Shown: positions 42,313 through 50,345 of the stretch, piece by piece
How positions within the stretch are numbered: position 1 is the first letter of the stretch
How the letters are laid out: each line of letters starts with the position of its first letter
NCBI GenBank assembly: GCA_003134765.1
Contig: PLCM01000026.1
Coordinates: 99,283-163,282, forward strand
Length of the DNA stretch: 64,000 nucleotides
Direction: 5' to 3'
Source of the DNA: Spartobacteria bacterium
GTDB taxonomy: Bacteria > Verrucomicrobiota > Verrucomicrobiia > Chthoniobacterales > UBA10450
Notes under the pieces: model-generated
Seen by the model: the letters and a program-made list of their open reading frames with translations, nothing else
Database searches by the model: none
What the model was told of the DNA's origin: nothing
Made by a program: the position numbers and the translations under genes

Positions 42313-43329
42313 ATGAACGCGAACGCCATCTATCAACGTCTCGTCAGGCCGATCCTGTTTTCACTGTCGCCCGAGACCGCGCACCATCTCGCCATTGGCC
42401 ATCTGCGTTTCGCCTCTTCCCGGCCAGCGATCCTCCGCCAGCTCGAGCGCTTCCAGCCGCCGCCGAAACCAAAAACAGTTTTCGGTCTGACATTTCCAAA
42501 CCCGGTCGGGCTCGCGGCCGGCTTCGACAAGAACGGCGTCGCGATCCCGGCCTGGGCCGCGCTCGGTTTCGGCTTTGTCGAGATCGGCACCGTCACGGCG
42601 AAGGCGCAGCCCGGGAATGCGAAGCCGCGCATCTTCCGTTACCCCGAACAGCAGGCCCTGATCAATCGTCTCGGCTTCAACAATGACGGCGCCGACGCCG
42701 TGGCGGCTCGACTGCAACGTCTGCGCGAGAGTGGCGCCTGGCCGACGATCCCGATCGGCATCAACATCGGCAAATCGAAAATCACGCCGATCGAGCAGGG
42801 AGTGGATGATTATCTTTATTCCTTCCGGCTGCTCGCGCCGCACGCGGATTATGTCGTGCTCAATGTCAGTTCCCCGAATACGCCCGGCCTTCGCTCATTG
42901 CAGGAGCACGACGCGCTCGAGCAATTGCTCCGGGCCGTTCGCACTGAGAATGAAAACACTCGGAAGCCCGTGCTCCTAAAGATCGCGCCTGACCTTTCTC
43001 TTTCCGAGCTCGAGCAAATCATCACAGCCTGCGAGCAAAACGGCATCGCCGGAATCATCGCCACCAACACCACCCTGGATCACTCTGTGATTCCAGCTGC
43101 TCGCGATCAAACCGGCGGCCTAAGCGGCCGCCCCTTGCGCGAAAAATCGACCGAATTCGTCCGCGCGATTACTTCCCGCTCCTCGTTGCCCGTAATCGCC
43201 TCCGGCGGAATCTCCGATGCCGCCAGAGCCCGTGAAAAATTCGAAGCCGGCGCGCAGCTCATCCAGGTATACACCGGTTACGTCTATCGCGGTCCCGGAT
43301 TACTTCGCGAAATTGCGGACGTTGCTTGA
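42313..43329 (+). CDS. pyrD: Dihydroorotate dehydrogenase (quinone), class 2
   Basis: 338 residues, class 2 length. Features: an N-terminal membrane-associating extension (YQRLVRPILFSLSPETAHHLAI), the FMN-domain start FPNPVGLAAGFDKNG, RLGFNNDGAD, INIGKSK, the NVSSPNTPGLR catalytic loop with Ser, TNTTLD, and IASGGI near the end. Oxidises dihydroorotate to orotate with reduction of a membrane quinone in pyrimidine synthesis. ATG 42313 fits the start; the upstream in-frame extension overlaps mnmE and the R3 arm. Confidence 0.92.
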   Translation: MNANAIYQRLVRPILFSLSPETAHHLAIGHLRFASSRPAILRQLERFQPPPKPKTVFGLTFPNPVGLAAGFDKNGVAIPAWAALGFGFVEIGTVTAKAQPGNAKPRIFRYPEQQALINRLGFNNDGADAVAARLQRLRESGAWPTIPIGINIGKSKITPIEQGVDDYLYSFRLLAPHADYVVLNVSSPNTPGLRSLQEHDALEQLLRAVRTENENTRKPVLLKIAPDLSLSELEQIITACEQNGIAGIIATNTTLDHSVIPAARDQTGGLSGRPLREKSTEFVRAITSRSSLPVIASGGISDAARAREKFEAGAQLIQVYTGYVYRGPGLLREIADVA

Positions 43330-43330
43330 A

Positions 43331-43386
43331 TGTGGGAGCGGCCTTTTGCGCCCCGATCAGTCGCCGCGCAAAGGCGGCTCCCACAT
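43331..43386. repeat. REP-like palindrome (TGTGGGAGC...GCTCCCACA)
   Basis: TGTGGGAGCGGCCTTTTGCG and its inverted partner CGCAAAGGCGGCTCCCACA, separated by 17 nt, immediately after pyrD. It resembles REP-type sequences seen in other bacteria, such as Pseudomonas. Confidence 0.75.
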
Positions 43387-43527
43387 TGGGTTCGCTTCGC
43401 ACAATATGTGTTTAGCGCTAAGTGAGTAAGCTATTGCTCGCATGTGGGGATGAGCGGAGAAGGTGCCTAGATTCTCAGAAGGAAATGCGCCCTGCAAGAT
43501 AATGGTTTTCCGTTTTGAGCGTCCCAG

Positions 43528-43650
43528 CTATTGGCCCGAACCGGCACCGGGGAGGTTGTTGCTGGCGGGATACGGCGGCCCGCCTTTGATCGCGAACGAT
43601 TGCGAAGATGCGAGGACGAGACAGAGGAGGGATGCGAAAAGCGCTTTCAC
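43528..43650 (-). CDS. Possible small secreted peptide (40 residues)
   Basis: From GTG 43650, 40 codons encode a convincing signal peptide (KALFASLLCLVLASSQSFA), then IKGGPPYPASNNLPGAGSG and a stop. There is no clear ribosome-binding site. The GGPPYP opening resembles the start of longer secreted proteins I recall from Verrucomicrobia, so this may be the truncated 5' end of such a gene. It lies in a 490-bp gap with no other credible gene; the rest of the gap holds the REP-like palindrome and GGAGGTCGGAGGTC-type short repeats near 43740. Confidence 0.4.
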   Translation of the reverse strand: MKALFASLLCLVLASSQSFAIKGGPPYPASNNLPGAGSGQ

Positions 43651-43821
43651 GATTCGAAAGCGAGCGAATCGGGAAGGAAGAGGTCAATGGGAAACTAAAG
43701 GCTAGAGGTTCGCCACGGCGAATCCGTCCGTCGGCGGATCGGAGGTCGGAGGTCAGAAAATGGCGGGGGAAGAGGGAAAGCAGAATCTGACTTCAGACTT
43801 CTGATCTCTGACTTCCGCGCC

Positions 43822-44526
43822 CTACCGCTGCACCCACTTGGCGCCCTGGCCGACGATGATGGGCAGCTCGTCCATCATGTATTGGGTCTTGCCGATCACA
43901 CCCCACATCGGGACCCCGGTCGCGGCGTACCATTTCTTGGACATGCTCTCGCCGGTGTGGCACCCCCAGCTCTTTGCGAACGCGCCGCGCGCAAAACTCC
44001 GGCTGCTGATCTTTCGCAGCTCGTCTTCGTGCAGCCAGGATTTGCAGGCGCTCTCGATGTTGCTGCTGTAGTCGAACATGAAGCACTTCGCGTTGGAATG
44101 GCCGAAATATTCGAAGTCGACCACCTTCATGCTGTCGCGCGGCTGACCGCCATTCAGGTAATTGATGACGTCGGTGCCGTTCCCAATATAGACGAGGTTC
44201 AAGTTAAACTTGTCCCGCACGGAATCGATGAAGGTGAACAGGTCCTGCTTTTCCTGGACGCCGCGGTCCTTGTAACCCTGGCGGTAGACGAGCCAGGTGA
44301 TCTTGGCGTCGGGTGCCGTGGCGCGGATTTGCTCGGTGCGGATGCGGGCGGCCCGGATGAAGTTCGCCCACCAATGGTCGTGCGGCTGGAGTTTGTATTT
44401 CTCCCAGACCATGAGCGACGGGCCGCCAACGAGCAGCACGTATTCGCCGTTTAGCGGAGCGGCGGCGTGCGCCGGGCGAACCAGCAGCAGGCTCAGGAGA
44501 AGGAGAAGCAGGAGCGATCGTTTCAT
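43822..44526 (-). CDS. Secreted protein, possible caspase-like fold
   Basis: 234 residues from ATG 44526, with a long-Leu signal peptide (RSLLLLLLLSLLLVRPAHA). The middle carries FEYFGHSN and, 46 residues after the His, KSWGCHTGES. A Gly-His and a Gly-Cys pair at that distance in a strand-rich domain recalls the caspase-like (clan CD/DUF4347) His-Cys dyad. I infer this from motif spacing only. VYIGNGTDVINYLNGG and GVPMWGVIGKTQYM are other recognisable blocks. Secreted. Adjacent repeats isolate it; no neighbour suggests a substrate. Confidence 0.65.
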   Translation of the reverse strand: MKRSLLLLLLLSLLLVRPAHAAAPLNGEYVLLVGGPSLMVWEKYKLQPHDHWWANFIRAARIRTEQIRATAPDAKITWLVYRQGYKDRGVQEKQDLFTFIDSVRDKFNLNLVYIGNGTDVINYLNGGQPRDSMKVVDFEYFGHSNAKCFMFDYSSNIESACKSWLHEDELRKISSRSFARGAFAKSWGCHTGESMSKKWYAATGVPMWGVIGKTQYMMDELPIIVGQGAKWVQR

Positions 44527-44615
44527 CGGAAAAGGTGGGAGCATTATTTATGCTGGGGACGGACTCCTTGCAAGTGGTGGGTTCCTTCATGTGCTCGTGT
44601 TCTTAATCTTGCTCT

Positions 44616-44681
44616 GGTAGGACGCCGCGCTGCGGCGTCCGATATTTGCAGCGGTAGACGGCGCAGCGCGCCGTCCCTACC
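44616..44681. repeat. R1 palindromic repeat, full copy
   Basis: GGTAGGACGCCGCGCTGCGG on the left and GCGCAGCGCGCCGTCCCTAC on the right, 10-20 bp apart. Lies in the gap between the caspase-like gene and lysA. Confidence 0.85.
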
Positions 44682-44700
44682 ATCAAGATCAGGAGTGTTC

Positions 44701-44727
44701 GTCATCCCGAGCGAAGTCGAGGGATGA
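44701..44727. repeat. R3 repeat, single arm
   Basis: GTCATCCCGAGCGAAGTCGA followed by GGGATGAC, just before the lysA stop codon. Confidence 0.65.
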
Positions 44728-44729
44728 CT

Positions 44730-46028
44730 TTAACATTCCTCCCGCACGAGGTCCTCCATCGTTTGGCGGCGGCGGATCAGGGAGAAGCGCTCGCCCTGCA
44801 CCAGCACCTCGGCGGGGAATGGCCGCGAATTGTAGTTTGAAGCCATGGCGAAACCGTAGGCGCCGGCGCTCATTAGCGCGGCGAGGTCGCCTTCTTTCAT
44901 TTCGGGCAGCTCGCGATCCTGGGCGAAAAAATCGCCGCTCTCGCAGACCGGACCGACGACGTCCACGGATTCGCGTTCGGTGCCGGCGGGTTCCCGAACA
45001 GGCACAATTTCATGATAACTTTGATAGAGGGCGGGGCGGATCAGGTCGTTCATTCCGGCATCGACGATCACGAATTTCTTGTGCTCGGTCTGTTTGACAT
45101 AACGGACCCGAGTGAGCAGGACGCCGGCATTACCCACGAGCAACCGGCCGGGTTCGAGCAGGACGCGCAAGCCGATCGCGCGCAACGGGGCAACGATCGC
45201 TGCCGCGTAATCATGAATGGTGAGCGGCAGCGTCATCGTCGCCGCGACCCGGTCTTTTTCCGACCACCAATCGCGGCTGCCGCTGGCGAACGACGATTCG
45301 TAAACGATGCCAATACCGCCGCCGACACTGAAGAATTCCAGTGGATACCGCTCCTTTAATTCCAGGATCAGCGGCGTGACTTTGGCGATCGCTTCGGCGA
45401 AGGGGGCTGCGTCGGTGATTTGCGAGCCAATATGCATTTGCACGCCACGGATCTCGATGTTCGGCAGGCGGGCTGCCTTTTCGTAAACGGCGGCGACGTG
45501 ATGGAGGGCGATGCCGAATTTGTTTTCGCTACGGCCAGTGGAGACATAGCGGTGCGTTCCGGCATCGACATCGGGGTTCACCCGCAGGGCGATCGGCGCC
45601 TTTAAGCCTTTCTCCCGGGCGATCCGGTCAATCCACTCGAGTTCCGCTTCGCTTTCGACATTGAAACTGTGCACGTGCTCGTCGAGCGCATACTCAATTT
45701 CTTCACGCGATTTGCCGACGCCGGCGAAGGTGCACTTCGCGGCCGCGCCGCCTGCTTTCAACACCCGATAGAGTTCGCCTCCAGAGACGATGTCGAAACC
45801 AGCCCCCGCGTCAGCGAGCAACTTCAGGATCGCGCGGTTCGAATTCGCTTTGACGGCGTAACAAATCAGGTGGTCGAGCGGCAGGAGTGCCGCATCGAGG
45901 CGGCGGTAATGGTCGAGAATTGTTCCGGCGCTGTAGACGTAGAGAGGGGTCCCGAATTCGTCCGTCGCGCGTCTGAGTGCGACCTCTTCGCAATAAAGTT
46001 CGCCGTTGCGGTAATGAAACGAATGCAC
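44730..46028 (-). CDS. lysA: Diaminopimelate decarboxylase
   Basis: 432 residues. Group IV PLP decarboxylase: PLP Lys in CYAVKANSN, FDIVSGGELY, HMHIGSQI-type block (QMHIGSQITDAAPF), SVGGGIGIVYES, EPGRLLVGNAGVLLT, and GPVCESGDFFAQDRELPE with the active-site Cys-Glu. Catalyses meso-diaminopimelate to lysine plus CO2. GTG 46028 is preferred because the first helix (FHYRNGELYCEEVALRRA) starts there. An ORF extension further upstream crosses the inverted repeat at 46038-46103. The gene lies downstream of a zinc permease gene on the same strand but across that repeat. Confidence 0.92.
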   Translation of the reverse strand: MHSFHYRNGELYCEEVALRRATDEFGTPLYVYSAGTILDHYRRLDAALLPLDHLICYAVKANSNRAILKLLADAGAGFDIVSGGELYRVLKAGGAAAKCTFAGVGKSREEIEYALDEHVHSFNVESEAELEWIDRIAREKGLKAPIALRVNPDVDAGTHRYVSTGRSENKFGIALHHVAAVYEKAARLPNIEIRGVQMHIGSQITDAAPFAEAIAKVTPLILELKERYPLEFFSVGGGIGIVYESSFASGSRDWWSEKDRVAATMTLPLTIHDYAAAIVAPLRAIGLRVLLEPGRLLVGNAGVLLTRVRYVKQTEHKKFVIVDAGMNDLIRPALYQSYHEIVPVREPAGTERESVDVVGPVCESGDFFAQDRELPEMKEGDLAALMSAGAYGFAMASNYNSRPFPAEVLVQGERFSLIRRRQTMEDLVREEC

Positions 46029-46037
46029 GGTGGAAAA

Positions 46038-46103
46038 ATGTAGAGGCGCTTGTGCCAAGCGCCTAACCAATTGAACAGGCGTTTGGCACAAACGCCTCTA
46101 CAT
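46038..46103. repeat. Palindromic repeat (ATGTAGAGGCG ... CGCCTCTACAT)
   Basis: Arms of 27 nt (starting ATGTAGAGGCGCTTGTGCCA) form a near-perfect inverted repeat with two mismatches and a 12-nt loop. It fills the gap between lysA and the zinc permease gene. Confidence 0.85.
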
Positions 46104-46108
46104 CGACG

Positions 46109-46942
46109 TCACGCGTTTAGGCGGGGGGGACTTATTCTGGGTCGCACTAATGCAATCAGGGACGAAATGATGAGGAGCGCGCCAAAGGTGCAGACGATCG
46201 CGGCGCCCGAGGGAAAATCGCCCCGGTAAGAGACGTATAACCCCCCGATGCCTCCGAGCAGCGAAATTCCCCAGCCGATGAGCAGCCGCGCCGGAATGGA
46301 GCGCGCCAAAGTGACCGCGCAGACGGCGGGCACGATGAGATAACTGAAGACGAGCAGAACGCCGGCGACGCGGACGAAGATTGTGACCACGATACCGAAG
46401 GTGGCGTAGAAGAAAAAATCCCACCAGCGCACGCTCCATTGGAGTCGATAGGCTTCCTCGCGTTGGAACGAAACGAGCATGAAGTTCTTTCGGAAGATGA
46501 AATGGATGATCCCGACCGCGACGAAAACCACGAAGCATTTCCAAACCTCGGCGGCGCTGACCACGGTGATGTCACCCACGAGCATGTTCCGGATCTCTTC
46601 ATTGCCGTGGGCCGAGCGACTGAGCAGCAGGATGGCGGCAGCGGCGGAGACGACGTAACTGATGCCGATGATGGCTTCCTGCGGCACCTGGCTCGAGCGT
46701 TTTGCAGTCATGGAAAAGATCGCGGCGCCGGCCAGGGTCACGCCGAGTCCCATGACGTAGGACATGACGTTTTCCGGCTCGTAGCCGAGGAGCACGCCGA
46801 CGCAAATGCCGAGCGAAGCCATCTGGGCCATGGCGATGTCGATGAAGATGATGCCGCGTTGGATGACGTGGAGGCCAAGGTAAACAAGGAGCCACGGCAA
46901 CAGGATGCAGGCCGCACTCGGCCAGAACATTATTTCCCACAT
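46109..46942 (-). CDS. znuB: Zinc/manganese ABC transporter permease
   Basis: 277 residues of the ABC-3 (ZnuB/MntB) permease family, with about eight hydrophobic segments: HVIQRGIIFIDIAMAQMASLG is the signature first segment, then GISYVVSAAAAILLLSRSAHG, a cytoplasmic stretch and VRVAGVLLVFSYLIVPA, which is near the EAA-like coupling region. Moves Zn(II) or Mn(II) inward across the inner membrane with an ATPase and a periplasmic binding protein. The binding protein gene is upstream; no ATPase gene is seen in the window. Zinc specificity rests on the porin and binding protein beside it. Confidence 0.88.
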   Translation of the reverse strand: MWEIMFWPSAACILLPWLLVYLGLHVIQRGIIFIDIAMAQMASLGICVGVLLGYEPENVMSYVMGLGVTLAGAAIFSMTAKRSSQVPQEAIIGISYVVSAAAAILLLSRSAHGNEEIRNMLVGDITVVSAAEVWKCFVVFVAVGIIHFIFRKNFMLVSFQREEAYRLQWSVRWWDFFFYATFGIVVTIFVRVAGVLLVFSYLIVPAVCAVTLARSIPARLLIGWGISLLGGIGGLYVSYRGDFPSGAAIVCTFGALLIISSLIALVRPRISPPRLNA

Positions 46943-46971
46943 AATTTTTTATTGGTAGGACGCTTTTTATT

Positions 46972-47060
46972 GGTAGGGACGGCGCGCTGCGGCGTCCGAG
47001 GTTGGCAAATTCGGGTGCGAGAGAGGAGTTCGGCGGACGGCGCAGCGCGCCGTCCCTACC
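46972..47060. repeat. R1 palindromic repeat, full copy
   Basis: GGTAGGGACGGCGCGCTGCG on the left, GGCGCAGCGCGCCGTCCCTA on the right; a partial second left arm (GGTAGGACG) sits just before at 46953. It fills the gap between znuB and the binding-protein gene, where an ATPase might be expected. Confidence 0.85.
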
Positions 47061-47079
47061 ATGGAAAAAGCGGGCGATT

Positions 47080-47985
47080 TCATTTCATCGCCGCGCTCAG
47101 CCGGGCGACCAGTGCGTCGATCAGTTTGACGTAGGTGTCAGTATTGGGAAGGGCTCCGGGATATTGCGCGAAATCGACTACCTTCGCTCCCGTGGAGCTG
47201 GCCACTTTCTCGGCGATTTTCCGGTCATGAAATGGCTCGACGATGATCGCTTTGATCTTCTGCGCCTTCATTTTTTCGATGACTTCCGCGAGATGGGAAG
47301 GCGAGGGTGGAATGCCCGGTTTCGGTTCGAGGAAAGTGTCGATGTTCAAGCTGAAGCGATGCGCGAAGTAAACCCAGGAATCGTGATAAGCGACAACGTT
47401 CTGCCCCTTGAACGGCAACATCGCCGTGCCCCATTCCTGGAGCTTGGCGTTGATGGTCGCCTCGAACTTTTTGTAATTCGCGTCGTAAGCTGAAGCATTC
47501 GGCGCATCGATGGCGCTGAAAGCTTGCGCGATGTGCAGCGCGACCGTTTTCGCAATGATCGGGTCGGTCATGAAATGCGGATTTCCGAGCGCGTGAACGT
47601 CGCCCGCGGCGCGGGTCACGTTCCCGGGCACATTCATCAGACGCACTCCCTGCGAAGCTTGGACGCGGCCCGGCTTGCCAATTTCGATTTTCGAGTTGCG
47701 CGCGTTTTGCAAGAGAGGCGGAAGCCAGCCAATCTCCAGTTCCGCGCCGCCGTCAATCAGGACATCGGCGTCGCGCAGTTGGACGACGAAGCTTGGGCGC
47801 GCGTCCACGAAATGCGGATCCTCGGTCGGCTTCGCCATGGCGCTGACATCGATCTTGTCGCCGCCGATTTCGCGGGCGAGCGAGGCGAGATCGGGAAGGG
47901 TAGCGACGACTTTGAGTTTGGCGTCGACTGCGGATACGAGCGTTGCAAATAACGCGGATGCGAGGATGAGATATTTCATTTTCAT
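47080..47985 (-). CDS. znuA: Zinc/manganese ABC transporter substrate-binding protein
   Basis: 301 residues with signal peptide (YLILASALFATLVSAVDA). ZnuA/TroA family: the first His is in TEDPHFVDARPS, the second in LGNPHFMTD, the third region is YHDSWVYFAHRF, and the C-terminal acidic ligand is in KAIIVEPFHD. It has no long His-rich loop. Captures Zn(II) in the periplasm and passes it to the permease. Transcribed toward znuB; an R1 repeat separates them. Upstream is the outer-membrane porin gene in the same direction. Confidence 0.9.
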   Translation of the reverse strand: MKMKYLILASALFATLVSAVDAKLKVVATLPDLASLAREIGGDKIDVSAMAKPTEDPHFVDARPSFVVQLRDADVLIDGGAELEIGWLPPLLQNARNSKIEIGKPGRVQASQGVRLMNVPGNVTRAAGDVHALGNPHFMTDPIIAKTVALHIAQAFSAIDAPNASAYDANYKKFEATINAKLQEWGTAMLPFKGQNVVAYHDSWVYFAHRFSLNIDTFLEPKPGIPPSPSHLAEVIEKMKAQKIKAIIVEPFHDRKIAEKVASSTGAKVVDFAQYPGALPNTDTYVKLIDALVARLSAAMK

Positions 47986-48002
47986 AGATGGTGACGTAAC
48001 GG

Positions 48003-48154
48003 AGTCATTCCGAGCGCAGAGCCTGCCCTGAGCGAAGCCGAACGGGAGGAATCCCGTGATGAGAGCTTCCGGTAACTCCGCGGGGTCCCTCGACTTCGCT
48101 TGCGCTTCGCTCGGGATGACACGCAGGATTTCGCTACGCTTTGTTCGGGATGAC
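48003..48154. repeat. R3 repeat cluster
   Basis: Several R3 arms in both orientations: GTCATTCCGAGCG at 48003, CGACTTCGCTTGCG..CGGGATGAC near 48090-48120, and CGCTACGCTTTGTTCGGGATG. The gap between the porin and znuA genes is almost entirely this. Confidence 0.7.
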
Positions 48155-48160
48155 AGATCA

Positions 48161-49759
48161 TCAGAATTTGTGGGCGCCGTGGGCGCCGAGGATGAATTCG
48201 AACTGGAGGAAAACAGAATCGGCGTTGCGACTGGCGAGGAACTCGTTCTCCTCCAGGAAATCGTGATTGTATTGCAGGCGGATCTTCGAGAATTCCGTCG
48301 GATACCAGGTGAGATTGGCTGAGATCCTGGAACGTGATTGACGGGTGTCGTCCTGGGTGAAGGCGGATGGCTGCATGTGGAGGTAATCGCCCCGGATGCC
48401 GACGACCCATCCTTTCTTGAATCCCCAGAGCACCTGCGAATACATGCCCCAGTCGCGAAATGTTTCGTCGACCGGGAAAAGGTTATCGAGGCCGCGGCCC
48501 GCTTCGAACCGGCGATACATCGCTTCGGTCTGCCATTTCACAAACGGGAAGCCGCCCTCCGCGCGAGGACTCTTCCATTTGTAAAGGAAATCGGCCCCGT
48601 AAATCTGAGTGTGCGCGTTCGGGCCGGTGTCGTTCGCGCCGAACGCCCCGGAAGCGCCGAAGAGGACCGTTTGGGTATCGCTGGGATTAAACGAGTTTTC
48701 GAAACGCGGAACGAAGAGCATGTCGTGCAACGCGCTGGCATCGCGATCGATCGTCATGCGGTCGTAAAACACGCCGTTGTCACCGGGGTTGCGGAACGAA
48801 TAGGCGGTTCCGCCGCGTCCGTTTTGGACGGCGAAGATGGCCTGGGAGTACCAGGGCACCGGCAATGTCCATGAGATTTGGGCGCCCACGCCGCGGAGGC
48901 CATCGGGACCGAGCAGGCGGCCGTTGACGAGCGGCGAGTCCGCGAAATCCCAGGTGTGGGGATGGGTCGCGTTGATCCGGCCAAAGGCGTCGAAGAACTG
49001 CCCGGCCTTGACCTGCAAGCCGAAAGGGAGAGTCGTCGTCTGGAGAAACGCCTCTTCGAGCTCGATCTGGGTCTGGTTGTTGTTGTCCAGCTTGAGGACG
49101 ATGTTCGCGAAGCCTTCGAAATAGGGATCTACCGCGCCGTCCAACGCGATCTCGGCATTGCGCGCATTAAAGCCGCGCTGCTGCGGATCGTGATCGCCGA
49201 CTTCGAGGCGATCCAAATGACGATCGCTCGACGACGCCAACGCGAACACAGAATCGAACGAGATGTTCATGTAGTTCTTGTTACCACCGCCGGTGATCGG
49301 AATCGGCTGGGTCAAGGACGAACCGGTGTCGGAGCTCGAGACGGTGGCGGGAGTTGTCGTGACCGATTCGTCTGTCGTCGGGAACAAACTCGTTCCGTTC
49401 GCATTGACGGGCGGCGACGAGGCCACGACCGCGGTATCGCTGGTCGGGAATAACGGTGGCGCGTTTGGGGATGGCGCGGGCTGGCTGGAGGTGTCCGCCG
49501 TTTGCGGCTCGGGATTTTGCGGAAGGGTGGGGGCGTTGGAGTTGTTCTTTTCCGTCGTGGCCGGCGGCTGCTCTTTCATTTGCTGCTGCAAAGTCCGCAC
49601 CATTTCCTTGAGTGACTGGACTTCCTGGCGTAGCGCTTCGACCTCGGCGGTCGAAGCCGGCGTCGATGCGGCCGGCGGACTGGCGTCGGGCTCCGCGGCC
49701 TGGGCGAATGCCCCCGTGATCGCACAACAGGCGAGAGCCCCATAAATAAGATTTCGCAT
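48161..49759 (-). CDS. Outer-membrane porin-like protein of the zinc locus
   Basis: 532 residues. Signal peptide (LIYGALACCAITGAFAQAA), a coiled-coil segment (VEALRQEVQSLKEMVRTLQQQ), a Pro/Thr-rich linker, then a beta-barrel with GFNARNAEIALDGAVDPYF, FGLQVKAGQFFDAFGRIN, HPHTWDFAD and a final aromatic-ended strand (VFLQFEFILG). This resembles outer-membrane proteins linked to zinc starvation genes (recalled), which would admit zinc or a zinc complex. The coiled coil could anchor it in the periplasm or trimerise it. Positioned upstream of znuA on the same strand, so probably part of one zinc-uptake set. Confidence 0.8.
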   Translation of the reverse strand: MRNLIYGALACCAITGAFAQAAEPDASPPAASTPASTAEVEALRQEVQSLKEMVRTLQQQMKEQPPATTEKNNSNAPTLPQNPEPQTADTSSQPAPSPNAPPLFPTSDTAVVASSPPVNANGTSLFPTTDESVTTTPATVSSSDTGSSLTQPIPITGGGNKNYMNISFDSVFALASSSDRHLDRLEVGDHDPQQRGFNARNAEIALDGAVDPYFEGFANIVLKLDNNNQTQIELEEAFLQTTTLPFGLQVKAGQFFDAFGRINATHPHTWDFADSPLVNGRLLGPDGLRGVGAQISWTLPVPWYSQAIFAVQNGRGGTAYSFRNPGDNGVFYDRMTIDRDASALHDMLFVPRFENSFNPSDTQTVLFGASGAFGANDTGPNAHTQIYGADFLYKWKSPRAEGGFPFVKWQTEAMYRRFEAGRGLDNLFPVDETFRDWGMYSQVLWGFKKGWVVGIRGDYLHMQPSAFTQDDTRQSRSRISANLTWYPTEFSKIRLQYNHDFLEENEFLASRNADSVFLQFEFILGAHGAHKF

Positions 49760-49779
49760 GATTTCCTGACTGCACTGCT

Positions 49780-49794
49780 TCGGGCATTGCCCGA
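49780..49794 (-). promoter_or_regulatory. Palindrome upstream of the zinc porin gene
   Basis: TCGGGCATTGCCCGA, a perfect 15-nt palindrome 20 nt upstream of the porin ATG. Position suits an operator for a metal-dependent repressor such as Zur, but the sequence does not match the classical AT-rich Zur box. Confidence 0.35.
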
Positions 49795-49895
49795 GGGTAT
49801 TACTGAACTGGCTATCCGCGTTCAGCGCGCATTGGATGAGCGGCTCGCGGAACGCGCGACAGAGCCACTCTCCGCCCCAGGCGGAACACCAATGG

Positions 49896-50222
49896 TCAGG
49901 AATTCACCGGCGGCGCGTGCTCGAGCAGAGAAAACTCGAGGTGGGCCGTGACTAATTGAAAGCTGCGGAACGTGTGGGCGAACGCTGTGGGCGATGCCGG
50001 CGGGGCGGGCGCGATCGTGGCCGTGGGCGTGTGCTGGTAATTGCCCGAAGTCAGCAGAGTGACCGCGCACTCATGGTTCGCGTTGGAACTGGCCGCGTGA
50101 AGCTGCTCATGGAGCTGCGGGATCGCGGAAAGGACGAGCGTGAAAAGAACCGCGCCAATGCATCCTGCGGCGACAATTGCGCGCCATGCTCTCGCTTTGC
50201 TCTCGCTCAGACGCACGCTCAT
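49896..50222 (-). CDS. Small membrane protein with His/Cys motif, zinc locus
   Basis: 108 residues. One N-terminal membrane segment (IVAAGCIGAVLFTLVLSAIP), then HEQLHAASSNANHECAV, a His/Cys-rich patch that could bind metal, then a Pro/Ala/Thr-rich tail. It resembles DUF2946-like small proteins often adjacent to metal-uptake genes, but the assignment is tentative. Same strand as porin, znuA and znuB; 136 nt upstream of the porin. Confidence 0.65.
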   Translation of the reverse strand: MSVRLSESKARAWRAIVAAGCIGAVLFTLVLSAIPQLHEQLHAASSNANHECAVTLLTSGNYQHTPTATIAPAPPASPTAFAHTFRSFQLVTAHLEFSLLEHAPPVNS

Positions 50223-50345
50223 TGGGCGCGAGTGTGGTTCCTTTGGCCCTTCTCCGCAAGTGCGATCTCTCAGGGGGATCCCTTAGGCAATTGCCGCTCG
50301 AGATGGCCGGCGGCCTAGCATGCGAATCGCTCTTAGAGAAGGACG

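Noticed and set aside
48338-48874. Plus-strand frame of 178 codons opposite the porin gene
   Set aside because: Antisense shadow of the outer-membrane porin.
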